Assembly: GCF_037126465.1 (NCBI RefSeq)
Contig: NC_088206.1
Coordinates: 25,794,790 to 25,858,789, forward strand
Length of the DNA stretch: 64,000 nucleotides
Direction of reading: 5' to 3'
Source of the DNA: Ornithodoros turicata
Lineage: Eukaryota; Arthropoda; Arachnida; Ixodida; Argasidae
A program made the position numbers and the translations under genes. The notes beneath the pieces were generated by a model. It was not told the DNA's origin, did no database searches, and saw only the letters and a program-made list of their open reading frames with translations. This document shows positions 54,828 to 64,000 of this stretch, one piece after another; position 1 is the first letter of the stretch; each line of letters opens with the position of its first letter.

Positions 54828-57800
54828 CAGGGATGTGATTAACCGAAGTCGTTTTGGAGCACCTTTTGGAGCAGCCAAAATTGTGTTTGTGAGCAGCGAA
54901 ACTAGCTTTTGGAGCTGGCGCGAGGTAACCCCATTAAAGTATAACTACTGCATGCCAGTGTCGTGCTTGGACCTCAGCTGTGCCGATAAGAATAACTTAC
55001 TACATCCAGCTCTAAAAAGTTCCTATTGGGTCCCATTTTTATTGCAGTTCTAAGTTGGCTCACAACTAATTCTCCCAAAAAGAAAATGCAGGGAAACCAT
55101 CCACTTGACTACAAAGTAACTAGCTTTGGAAACTACAGAAGATGATAAATATATTAAGAACATTGACATGCTTTGGCTGCCACTCACTTTGACTAGGGGT
55201 GTATGCGCCCTGGAATATCTGCAAAAGTAAGCAAGTCCAACAGGTAAGCAGGTGATTACAAATGCACACTTTTCTTCTTCTTCAGTACCAGTTTCTCCAA
55301 TGCAACGGCTAGCCGCGCTTTGCCTTCTGTCAGTAAGGTCTGGCCACTTTCAATACCCTCAAAGTTCTTTGACTTCTCGCCATGTTCAATGAGCAACTCA
55401 GCATTGGTTAGCATTTTTTTAGCACAGAGCACCTCATTCTGCAGGTCATCTTGCTCATCCCTGCTTGGCCCTGCCAGGGCAATGTCAGCACGTAGTCGTT
55501 TTTTCGCCAGCTTTTCTTCTGCTGCAACACGCTCCCGGTACACCTTGCACGAGCCTCTCACTGCAGGTGTGACTTTAAAACGGCTGGGGTCACCTCCAAA
55601 CCTCTTATCATATGACACAATGTGCCGTCTACCGTTGATACTCTGAACTGTCAGTCATGCGCTCTCCTGAAGAATATGACGGTTCTCGCTGAATCCTCTC
55701 TCAAGATCTGCGTTGCCGTGGGGATGCACAGCAAGGCTTTTACAAGCCTGCACAACAGAGGAAATTTTGTTGAGCTGTCAGCCCTCTTCAGTGCAAAGAT
55801 GCTGCTCCAGTATTCATCAAGCCTTGAAGACGATAGTGCTTCGATGGGTTCAAGTTGAAACAACATGTATTCATCCCTCAGGGACAATGCATCAGGAGGC
55901 TGAATCACTTGTGGGGGACGAGTTGCTAGGGTTCTGAAGTCACCGGACGAGCTCTCTTTTTCCCTAGACGATGGGTGTAGCAGTGTAGGCTTCGTAGCAC
56001 AGCATTGTCAAAAGGTAGTCGTGTCAGGAGGTACTAGTGCACTTGATGTAGAAGCTTCTTGCGCCCAACCTGAATGCTTTTTTCTCTGCTGGGTCCCATG
56101 ATGACATAGCTGCCTCTGTGTCCTCCCCAACCTCAACCTTTGCCTTCCAATTTACAGCTGACTGAGGTTGCAGCGAGGGCAGCTCACTGCCCTTTCTACA
56201 GCGATATGATTCAGATTTTATGAATCGCCCACAAAGTTTTCGAACAAGAGCCACCATCTCGTCGTACAGCAGATGAACTAAGGGTTCAGTGCGTTGAAAC
56301 AAAGTCAAAAATTCTGTGAAAAGGTCTGCAACATTCCTGACAAAAAACAATTTTGGGTAGAAGTCCTTGTTCGAGAACGCCTTCCGCAAGCGTTCACGTA
56401 GCTGCCCTCCTGAACGACACTGACTTTCCGAAGTGACAACATTCTTCACTGCCGAGAACTGCTGAATCAGTCGGCTCGCTGCAGGCCCCAGTGTAAGCCA
56501 CCTCGAACTTAAGTGACGGAGGAAGACATTCTCATGCAGCCCAAGCACTTCCTACTGTGCTTTCACTGCGGCACTCTGCACAGCAGAATTCTTGACGAAA
56601 TAATATAGGTCCACCACTGCTGCCTCAACATCTGATCCAAAGGCGTCTAAGCCATGCCCAAATGCATTATGAACCTTATGAAGGCAACACTCGCCTACAT
56701 CTAACATATTTGAGTGCGTTTCCTTCATCTTTCGTTTCAAGCTTTTCATCACGTTAGGTCCGTCGCTGAAGAAGCAGATCAGGTTATTTTGCGGAGGGTC
56801 CTGAGTCGCCTTGGCGATTTCGTTGAGCACTAGGTATCAGACGTCGCGGAACCCAGCACAAAGGACTCCAAATGTTCAACAACCACCTCTTTCGTGATAT
56901 CAGAATAAAACCTTGCAACAACATCTAGCTGTTGGCACCGCTGCTCCACTACGGGTGTATCGTCCCCTGCGATTGCGCAGAAGACAGATGGTCTGTTGAG
57001 CTCTTCCACAACTAGCGTCTTAAAGTGAGGCCCAAGGCCATCAGACGCAATGTACGACGCCTTACTCCGTTTACACGAAAATTGCATGGCGATTTCCGAG
57101 TCCGCAAACATTAGCGGATAAAGGGACGAGGCGGTATCAGCCCAAGAGTAGGGAATTCCTTTTAGCGTCATTGCCAGCACGAGAGCCTTCGCTTGCGCGA
57201 CGCGGTCACTCGCAGATAGGGCCCCTCTGTTGCACGTGAAGTCCAAGCCTTGCTGCACATTCTTCGGCCGTTTTAGTATTCCAGAGTCGTCCCGGTGCTG
57301 CTTGGCACATTCGACGTGTCGCTTGGAGCCTGCATGGCGTTTGACGGCTGCAACACCGTGTTGCCTGCAACTGATGCTCTGGTTGCACAAGATACAAAAA
57401 CCGCTGTCGGGAGAACCCTGACGACACCACACTGATATTCGGTCACCATTTTCGTCGATTTCGTTGAGAATATCGGCGTTGAACTTCGTGGAACGATCTA
57501 CGCAAGAAGGGACCCCTTTTTTCCGTCAAACGGCACAATCGCGGGTGGCAACGTAGTACCCCACAGTTCAACTAAGTGTACACGAGGTAAACCACGCATT
57601 TTGAGAGTGACAGTCTCAGAGGGTCGCTCGTACGCACAATACGGCGTTCGTTGCTTTCGGTTCAAGAGACGCGTGCGCCGACAGCGTTTCACTCGCTCGC
57701 GGCGACCGGTGAGATCACTGTCCTCGCCCTCATCCATCTCGCTCGAAAGCTCCAAACAGCGGGGGAGGGCAAGGGCAAGTCCCGATGCGTTCCACGTGTT

Positions 57801-57953
57801 GTTTCCCCGATGACCAAGGCGCGATTTTGGAAAGCAACGTAAACTCAACGTTTGGCGCAGGCCCGGCGCCGATTACTAAAATTTGAGTAAATTGTAGCAG
57901 GATGTAGCAGGGCTGGGCCAATGGCGCAGTTTGGCGCAGCAATCACATCCCTG
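54828..57953 (-). mobile_element. hAT DNA transposon inserted in the gypsy primer-binding site (3.1 kb)
   Basis: Inverted ends CAGGGATGTGATT (54828-54840) and AATCACATCCCTG (57941-57953). The flanks share CTGACA (54822-54827 and 57954-57959). Shifting the border by one base gives an 8-bp duplication with one mismatch (TCTGACAC versus GCTGACAC), the usual hAT length. The enclosed - strand transposase has hAT features. The joined host sequence restores the gypsy leader, so it inserted after the retrotransposon. Confidence 0.9.
55256..57432 (-). pseudogene. hAT transposase, frameshifted
   Basis: Near the start is a C2H2/BED-like finger, FCILCNQSISCRQHG followed by KRHAGSKRHVEC, a DNA-binding module. 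The reading continues with SKASYIASDGLGPHFKTLVV and FCAIAGDDTPVVEQRCQQL. After a frame change near 56830 it reads CFFSDGPNVMKSLKRKM (catalytic-Asp region) and VGECCLHKVHNAFGHGLD. A stop at 56549-56551 precedes LGLHENVFLRHLSSRWLTLG. The C-terminal part has SSSRLDEYWSSIFALK and, in another frame near 55671-55732, NADLERGFS, the hAT dimerisation signature. Two or more shifts and one stop inactivate it. The 55256-55618 frame (coiled-coil-like, Lys/Glu-rich) follows the dimerisation domain. Function if intact: excision and insertion of its own DNA. Confidence 0.82.
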
Positions 57954-57962
57954 CTGACACCA

Positions 57963-58119
57963 TGTTCGCTGAGTGAGGAGCCAAACAGAGAGACGATGTG
58001 TTCCCAGCCACGTCAGTTGCCTTTACTCCCAACCAAGCCAAACACGTACTACAAAGAACACACACGCGCGCCGACACGCGAAGCCCATCCTGATACCGAT
58101 GGGTCTGCTCAGTCCCACA
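57963..58119 (-). repeat. 5' LTR of the gypsy element (157 bp)
   Basis: Starts TGTTCGCTGAGTGAGG on + and ends CAGTCCCACA. It contains the shared core words GACGATGTGTTCCCAGCC and ACACGTACTACAAAGAAC. The - strand primer-binding site follows its left border without a gap. Confidence 0.93.
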
Positions 58120-58759
58120 GGTGCTACTCTCCACCGCCGTTGTGCACGGTCGCTTTTGCGGCGTACTTTAAATTCAATTTCTGCGAGAATTATGATTCTG
58201 TGGTGTGCATTACTTCGCATGGTGCATCTTACTGGCCTACTTCACAGTTTTATAGGAAGAAAACAGGGCGTTAAAAATGACTTCTGTGCTACTTTAAAAA
58301 AAGGTAAGGGCAGGTACATGGCTTCCTCGCATTGGCGGTCAGCAATTTGTGCACATCGAAACGACGGTTTTCGCAACTTCTTATCATTTTTTTCACGCAA
58401 TACGCAATGTATTTTGCAATAGAATGGGCTAAATCCCGCATGCGCTTTCTATTTCCATAAAAAAGTATGTGACGTTGACTTGGCAAGTTCAATTCGAAAA
58501 TTAATTTTCTCCCAAATTAGGTTTGATAAAAGTGATCAGAGGTCATGGCAAAATCTCCCCCGAGATAAATAGCGTTGACCGCATAGCGTTCAGACAATTT
58601 GATTTTTAATACGATTTTTTTTTCACCCTAGTTGTAACCTACTTGTATAGTATTGTTATGAATATCGCTTAGAAATGTATTGCCACGTAATAATAGGTTC
58701 AGTGCAAAGAAATGTAATTTCTTGCGAGTACTCCAGCACAAGTTGAAAATGGTAAGGTG
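58120..58759. other. No gene recognised
   Basis: Short ORFs only. 58540-58590 contains a word (GATTTTGCCATGACC inverted, GATAAATAGCG) that recurs near 49366. It is loosely like the inner part of the long inverted ends at 47251-48584, so a related repeat fragment is likely. Confidence 0.4.
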
Positions 58760-59630
58760 CAGTGATGACCACTAACTACTTCTACAGTAGTTTAGCTACA
58801 ACTACTAACTACTTTGCAATGGAGTAGTTTAACTAGTAGTTCAACTACTGTTCAGGAGAGTAGTTAAAACCACTTCTTTAACTACTGCAATGTATTTTAA
58901 CTACATCAATAACTACTTAACGTTGTCCATTAACAGCAATCCCTTGTAGTGTTCTTGGACACCTAAATATGAATCAGAGGCAGTGATAATGATACTTAAA
59001 ATATACTCTTGTGCCTAAGTCGCTTAGTTCACGTACTGTCGTAAAATCCTCTGCCTGTCTCTTGTATATTATGCGCTGACAAAAGAGCTTGCTGCGGAAA
59101 TATTTTCTATTGAGTGAAAGCTTTCGCTATAAAGGTACGTACAACATACGACCGACCATGTACGAGATTTACACTCAGGCTCCTTCATCACAGATCAATG
59201 CGCCACGCGCAAATATTGTGGTGGGTGCACTGTGGACCGTAAAATATTTTCGCTTAGCCACGATGATCGATCATGTAGCCATCCTATGCGGTTTCAATGC
59301 AAATTCATGCAAATGAGGCTTCACTAAACAAGCATTAAAAGTGAATATTAGTACACATGCATGGCACAATTGCTCTGCACCTCCGTTCTCATCAAACAAG
59401 TAGCTCAAGGTAAAAGTCGGAAGCACAATCCTGCCGTGAAGCTTGCGGCAAAATCGTAAGTAGTTGGCGCCTGCAGTAACCTAGCTACTGTAGTTAACTA
59501 CTCGAAATAGTAGTTTAACTAGTAGTTGCCACTACATTTCTGCAAGTAGTTGGTAACTACTTTTTAACTACAATCAGGTAGTTTAACTATAGTAGTTTAA
59601 CTACATGTAGTTCACTACTGGCCATCACTG
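58760..59630. mobile_element. hAT-type MITE, copy 2 (871 bp)
   Basis: Starts CAGTGATGACCACTAACTAC and ends GGCCATCACTG, flanked by a perfect 8-bp duplication GTAAGGTG (58752-58759 and 59631-59638). It is in opposite orientation to the copy at 3102-3604 and shares its interior (TAGTTGGCGCCTGCAGTAAC, CTCCGTTCTCATCAAACAAG). It has about 370 additional internal bases, so the 503-bp copy is probably an internal deletion derivative. Confidence 0.93.
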
Positions 59631-59638
59631 GTAAGGTG

Positions 59639-61695
59639 TATACAATTTTTCTACCAATTAGACCAGTAGAGAAATTGAAGCATGAGGTAAAAGACACGTT
59701 GCCCCTGTAGCAGTACCACGGCTGGATCATCACACTTGCTGCTATGTCGAGGAACATCTGCAATTAAATGGCTTTGCTGTGGATGTCGTATGGTAGAGCG
59801 CCCTTGTATTGCTATGGGCTACGGTGTGTGACCCACAGCCCTTTACAATGAATCTGAGCAGAAACCTCTACCTTGAGAACCAGTACTAAGATGACACGAC
59901 ACAGGGCTGCAATGCCCCATGTCGTGTTGTCTCTGTATTTTGATCCTCGAGCTAGCTGCCCATACTTTCAGCTTTATCTACGTTTACACCGAATTCTGCT
60001 AACGTAGTGGAAGGAAAAAAAAAAAAAGAAAAGAATCGAGGCCAAAGCTATATGACGTACAGAAGAACTTTTTCGATGTCCTAGATGTTCCATCGATGTG
60101 ATGTTGAGGTACGTTATCAACAGATGGATCAAAGTGTTAAATATCACAAGCCACACACTAAACAAGGACTAAACGGACAAACAAGCACGCCCACCACAGT
60201 GCGCGTTTCTCCTTAGCCTCTGCCAGTATTAACACTCTTAACACTTTCGAGGCGTATTCACTGACTTTCTGAGGGATTTTATGTAGTATCTCATGTTATA
60301 AGCTGTGCGTGTTACCCTTGTATTTCTATATACTCTATAAAGCCCTAGCGTATCAAAGAAAATAATTGATTTCAAGGTGTGTGTTAAATTTTGCAGAAAT
60401 GAGAGGGAAAAAAAGCAGGAGTTGATGAAGCAACACTGAAGGATGTTTACTAAAAGTTAATATGTAGGGACAACATTTCCTCAACAATATAGTAATTTTT
60501 GTCCTCACAAATGCACAAGCTCAGTCACAGCACTGAGCATTTTCCCGATAGTTCACTCTCGAACACTTAGCACACCTCAAGCAGCTAAATAATAAATCAT
60601 TACTAGAGAGCCCAGAAGACGAACAGTCTCTGTTCGAAATATCGGCGGCTCTCGTCCTGAGACAATTCCCTTCATTACTAGACAGCGGTTTTCTAAGCAC
60701 TAACAGGGAGCGCTCCTCACAGCATAGCATGCAGTATACCAACCATCATCGTGGATGATATGCCTGTCTCCCGATAAGCTGATAAAGGGGGCACACACCT
60801 TTTTATGCATAAATTTTCCTTCCAATCGGAAGATAAAACTATATGATTCTGAAGGTTGGTTGGCCTAGAACGATTTATGCGACGAAGAGAGCTACCTATT
60901 AGTATTTTAAAGTCTGCTTCTAATCATTACATTTGGTTGTGCCTCTGGACTACTGCATCAATTCGCCATGGCAGTTATGATGGTTTATGGCTTCTGTACG
61001 TCATCGCTTGCGTAACTGTACATTTGTTGCCTCTACTATATAGCAATCTGGCGTATCCAGGATTTCTTTGCGGGGGGTCCAGCCTCTGACAGCATGCTAC
61101 ATGCACTACCTAGGATCAATTGAAACAATATGTGAAGACAGATATTGGAGTCAGGACATCTAGCCCCAGCACCTCTAGATCCGCGCTTTATAGCAATGCA
61201 ACTGCCCCAAAGGACAGCTGGGAAAGCAGCTCAGGTGCTGGAAAGCCGGCGTCGATCAGGTAAAATGAGTTTGGGTCAGTTTAGTCCAGGATATATCACT
61301 ATTTATTCACGTTTTTTTTCTTTCTCTCTCTCTGTTTCTCAGATCTGTTGACGGTGGTCAGTACGTCGTGTAGTGTAACACTAACACACTTGGTCAAAAA
61401 TCAGAAAGTTGCACGTTTGATTCGCGTCCGCTTTTCTTCAGCTACCTTCCCTCTGGGGTCTGAATTGCTTACGCTCGTCAATTGCAATTTACGGTCATCT
61501 GAATTTTCATTTTTCATCATACGCAATGTAGCACTTAGTTAATATTCTCCTAACTGAGAAAATAACGAGTCTTATACGTTTATATTTTTAAGTAAATTTC
61601 AGAAAGCATAGACAAAGCTGTGTCGCCGTGCGTAGCGGATAAAGACAACAAGCACCAGCTGGCAGACAAGATGCCTTTTCTCTTCGTGGGCGCGA
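59639..61695. other. No gene recognised
   Basis: Mostly AT-rich. A cysteine-rich - strand ORF (60521-60742, about 11 Cys in 73 codons) reads MVYCMLCCEERSLL near its start and CLRCAKCSRVNY near its end. The second half is faintly zinc-finger-like, but I cannot assign it. 59890-59935 forms an imperfect hairpin (GACACGACA and TGTCGTGTTGTC). Confidence 0.4.
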
Positions 61696-62425
61696 TTAGG
61701 AATGAATGTGTGTGACTTCTGTACGCGCGAGGAGGACAGGCACCGTCGTTGTCATCTGTGCCTCTATAAGCACCACCTGCCTGGACCAGAGGTGGAAGCC
61801 ACAGAGGTCACAGGAGGTGACTGAGCTCGGCAGTACAGCAGGCTGGGTGGCAGAGGTGGTGGAAGGAGTTGAATCGCCAGAGAACCAGGGGCCCAACGAA
61901 CGGTGCGTGCGGGTAGGACCGCATGTGAAGGAGGGCGCCAAGAAGAGGGCCCTGCCGAGATCGTGGCTGGAGAAGAGCCTTCCAGGACGGCGGGCTTCAC
62001 ACGGTCGATGGAGACGACCTCCAGACTGCCACCGAGTGAGTTATCGTCTTGGTCTGGCGGGAGTGGACTGGAAAAGGACCGTCATAGGGGGTTGGAGGGT
62101 TCGTCGAGTGGCGTTACGCAGAAGGAAGACATGGGTGGCGGTTGAAAGGGCAGGGTACATGAAAGCAGGTCTGGAGTAATGGCGTGGGGGCGGAGGTATG
62201 AGCTCGGCGCAGTTAGCCTGGAGGGGTGTTGCAAATTTTAGAGGGTCTGGTGCAGGTGGTGCAACGAGCGAAAGGTCGAAGGACTGTCCGGGTAGGCGCG
62301 AGGCTGTCCCGAGTCAGGTCGGATGGGGATACAGAGAGGTCTGCTTTTGTGGCCATACGAACACCACGAAGAATCACAAGTAAATGCTCCATCCAATGCG
62401 TATGATCTTTGGTGGCGCGTAAGGC

Positions 62426-62586
62426 TGTAGAGGACGATGGTCTTCCTCTACATGAGCCCCGACCGGCGATGATGGTATGCCACGGAGAGGCGATGACGGT
62501 GACCTATCTCCATGGCCGCGCCGGTGGAACTGAGGCAGGTGCTTCAGGCGCGTGGCCATCTTCGTCATTGTCCACGGCCCGCTACA
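62426..62586 (-). repeat. 3' LTR of the miniature element (161 bp)
   Basis: Identical by eye to 63419-63579. Bordered inside by the polypurine tract (GGGCTCCCCCCTCAG on +). Confidence 0.92.
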
Positions 62587-62597
62587 GGGCTCCCCCC

Positions 62598-63104
62598 TCA
62601 GACGCGGAGCGGCGATAAGAAAGATGGAAGAATCACGTCTATACCGGAGGGAGAGAGCGAGAGCGGCCGTGGATGACGTGCACTACAGGACGAATTCGTG
62701 GGACGGCACAATACCCGTTGCGTGAAGCTCTCGATGAGCGAGGCAGATGAAGGGCGAATCGTTGGGCGTGAGAGTCGTGGCCTGGGGTGCCGCAACCGGC
62801 ACGGGAGCGTGAGCTCATAGGGTCCCAGGAAGTGATGCTGCGTACCCGTGAGGATTGCCGTGAAGACTGCCGAGACGCTGGCTAATGCGGGCCGTGGCGT
62901 CGGCGGCCGCGACTGCCGAAACCAGCAGGCGAGCACTTTGCTCTGTTGTCGCGGCCGGCTGGGAATGTGCGTCGAGAGGCGGAAGGGAAATGGCGGGTAG
63001 TGAGTGTGCCGGGGTCCGTGCACAGCGCAGGGCGGTCCCCGGGATCCGTCAAGCGATGGTTGGTTAGAGGATCGCATGACCAGTGACCGGTTGGAGCGTT
63101 GCAT
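62598..63104 (-). other. 168-codon ORF inside the miniature element
   Basis: Pro/Ser/Arg-rich frame (starts MQRSNRSLVMRSSNQPSLDG; contains RPRLSRPTIRPSSAS). No gag, protease or zinc-knuckle motif. A second - frame upstream (near 63250-63310) begins MDPPPANPAVHVPGAFP and could be the real start of a gag remnant. Coding status is doubtful; the composition may only reflect GC-rich non-coding interior. Confidence 0.25.
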
Positions 63105-63418
63105 GGTCGTCCGAATCGGTACCGTGGAGGGGGGCAGTACGTGAGCGTCGGCGCGTCAGTCGACAGGAGAAGGGCAGTCGTGATGCTGTCGTCGTGAGCC
63201 GGACGGTGAAATGCTGCACGGCTGCAGAGGTGGGCGGGCCGTGCTGGACGGTGAGGCCGCAGACGGAAAGGCGCCGGGTACGTGAACGGCGGGGTTTGCA
63301 GGCGGTGGGTCCATGTATAGGGCGCTGTGGTAGTGTTCGTCGAAGGCGTCGTCAGGAATTTGGGATAGTAACGAGCCGAATTGCTCCGAACATGGTGTTC
63401 GTTGTTCGGGTCACCAAA

Positions 63419-63579
63419 TGTAGAGGACGATGGTCTTCCTCTACATGAGCCCCGACCGGCGATGATGGTATGCCACGGAGAGGCGATGACGGTGACCTAT
63501 CTCCATGGCCGCGCCGGTGGAACTGAGGCAGGTGCTTCAGGCGCGTGGCCATCTTCGTCATTGTCCACGGCCCGCTACA
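63419..63579 (-). repeat. 5' LTR of the miniature element (161 bp)
   Basis: On the - strand the LTR ends in CTACA at 63419 and the primer-binding site TGGTGACCCGAAC follows two bases later. Confidence 0.92.
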
Positions 63580-63749
63580 AGGCGGTCTTCAACGTGCGAT
63601 GTAAGCATTCTTCGACTCCATTTGCGCTGGGGTGATACACGGCTGTCAGATGATGACGGGCACCAAGGAATCGGTAGAGGTCTGTGAAGAGGCGGGACGT
63701 GGATTTCCGCCCGTAGTTAGCACTGATGATAGCCGGCAGTGACATGTAT

Positions 63750-64000
63750 TAAAAGGAAGCCTTCATCAAGGAAGGAAAGGAACATCAGGGACAGTATGCG
63801 TGGCGCGTGATGCCCTACGGGTTGCGAAATTCCGCCTCCAGATTTCAAAGAGTGATCAATGAAATCTCATATCCCCACCGCGAATACGCATTTCCTACAT
63901 CCATGACGTGGCGGTATTTTCGGAAACCTGGGATGATCATATTCGACACCTGAAGAGGGTACTCGACGCAATTGCCAAGTCTGGGTTGGTTATCAATAAC
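63750..64000 (+). pseudogene. Gypsy reverse-transcriptase fragment, cut by the window end
   Basis: The + strand reads YAWRVMPYGLRNSASRFQRV, corresponding to the FxxxPFGLxxAPxxFQ region of gypsy RT. In the next frame it gives YIHDVAVFSETWDDHIRHL and VLDAIAKSGLVIN. The catalytic YxDD appears as YIHD, so the first Asp is lost, and a frameshift near 63885 separates the parts. It opens abruptly at about 63750, next to the oppositely oriented integrase tail. Whether it belongs to a longer element depends on sequence to the right. Confidence 0.7.

Larger units (their letters stand above)
50653..58119 (-). mobile_element. Ty3/gypsy LTR retrotransposon with a nested hAT element
   Basis: On the - strand: 5' LTR 57963-58119, primer-binding site directly adjacent, gag-pol, polypurine tract, 3' LTR 50653-50809. 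After removing the hAT insertion the element is about 4.3 kb. The 157-bp LTRs differ at about 11 positions by eye (about 7 percent), so the insertion is not recent. Flanking GGTAC and GGTGC may be a 5-bp target duplication with one change. Coding regions are frameshifted, so the copy is inactive. Two CCHC knuckles and the primer-binding site would suit a Mag-type lineage, tentatively. Confidence 0.92.
62426..63579 (-). mobile_element. Miniature LTR retroelement (TRIM-like, 1154 bp)
   Basis: Two 161-bp LTRs (62426-62586 and 63419-63579) look identical by eye and run TGTAGAGGACG to CCCGCTACA. Target duplication AGGC (62422-62425 and 63580-63583). On the - strand the 5' LTR is followed by TTTGGTGACCCGAACAACG, a gypsy-type primer-binding site, and the 3' LTR is preceded by CTGAGGGGGGAGCCC, a polypurine tract. 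The 832-bp interior has no RT or integrase, so it must move using another element's enzymes. Confidence 0.9.
61700..63735 (-). pseudogene. Gypsy integrase and pol tail, split by a miniature LTR element
   Basis: On the - strand, from the right: SRLFTDLYRFLGARHHLTA with YHPSANGVEECLHRTLKTA (63580-63720) is the region around the third integrase catalytic Glu. After the inserted element come HLLVILRGVRMATKADLS and PALSTATHVFLRRN, then PPYDGPFPV and LEVVSIDRVKPAVLEG, the end of gypsy pol. Several frame changes break it. The TDRG-type second catalytic block reads SANYGRK, so it is mutated. It is a different gypsy lineage from the element at 50.6-58.1 kb. No LTRs of its own lie in the window. Confidence 0.75.

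Noticed and set aside
60521..60742. Cysteine-rich - strand ORF as a secreted peptide or zinc-finger gene
   Set aside because: No signal peptide, no regular cysteine spacing and no neighbouring exons. Kept only as a remark in the gap entry.

Overview
The window reads as eukaryotic, intron-bearing, repeat-dominated DNA. It carries tRNA-derived SINEs, THAP-domain genes and transposases, I/Jockey-like non-LTR elements with RNase H domains, Ty3/gypsy and BEL/Pao remnants, hAT, Kolobok-like, P-like and mariner-like DNA transposons, and AATAAA signals after open exons. The element repertoire reminds me of hard-tick (Ixodida) genomes; that is an inference from memory. No rRNA, ordinary tRNA gene, CRISPR array or bacterial-style operon was seen.

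Layout. 1-7.4 kb holds the only plausible host gene: a small THAP-domain gene on + (first exon near 1.9 kb, THAP exon 6.9 kb, last exon with stop and AATAAA at 7.2-7.4 kb). A duplicated or decayed second exon, a hAT MITE and a non-LTR tail lie in its long intron. 7.8-11.4 kb is a TTAA-flanked Kolobok-like element with a P2X7-C-terminus-like domain on its - strand. 13.9-18.8 kb is a nearly complete I-like non-LTR retrotransposon with a tandem-repeat 3' UTR. 19.5-23.2 kb is a P-like THAP transposase broken by a SINE (17-bp target duplication) and a TTAA MITE. 24.5-29.4 kb is a mosaic: non-LTR ORF2 (-), SINE, endonuclease fragment (+), BEL/Pao fragment (-) and a small palindromic element.

30.5-44.5 kb is the most unusual part, a 14-kb foldback structure. 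Two about 3.9-kb inverted arms flank mirrored CTCA-rich minisatellites, which flank a satellite array of 128-bp units organised as 256-bp dimers. The array changes orientation near 39.76 kb. A TA-flanked MITE lies in only one arm and the other arm keeps the empty site. The right arm ends abruptly in a non-LTR fragment.

45-50 kb is a MITE cluster, including one copy nested in its own family, plus a MULE-like terminal exon and a BEL-like leader. 50.65-58.12 kb is one degenerate Ty3/gypsy element (157-bp LTRs, PBS, PPT, frameshifted gag-pol) with a 3.1-kb hAT transposon inserted in its primer-binding site. 58.8-59.6 kb is a second copy of the hAT MITE seen at 3.1 kb. 61.7-63.7 kb is a gypsy integrase tail (-) split by a miniature LTR element with identical LTRs, followed by a gypsy reverse-transcriptase fragment (+) cut by the window end.

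Nearly all coding potential is transposon-derived and broken. The stretch is best read as a multi-layer nest whose insertion order can be worked out from target-site duplications. All comparisons were made by eye.
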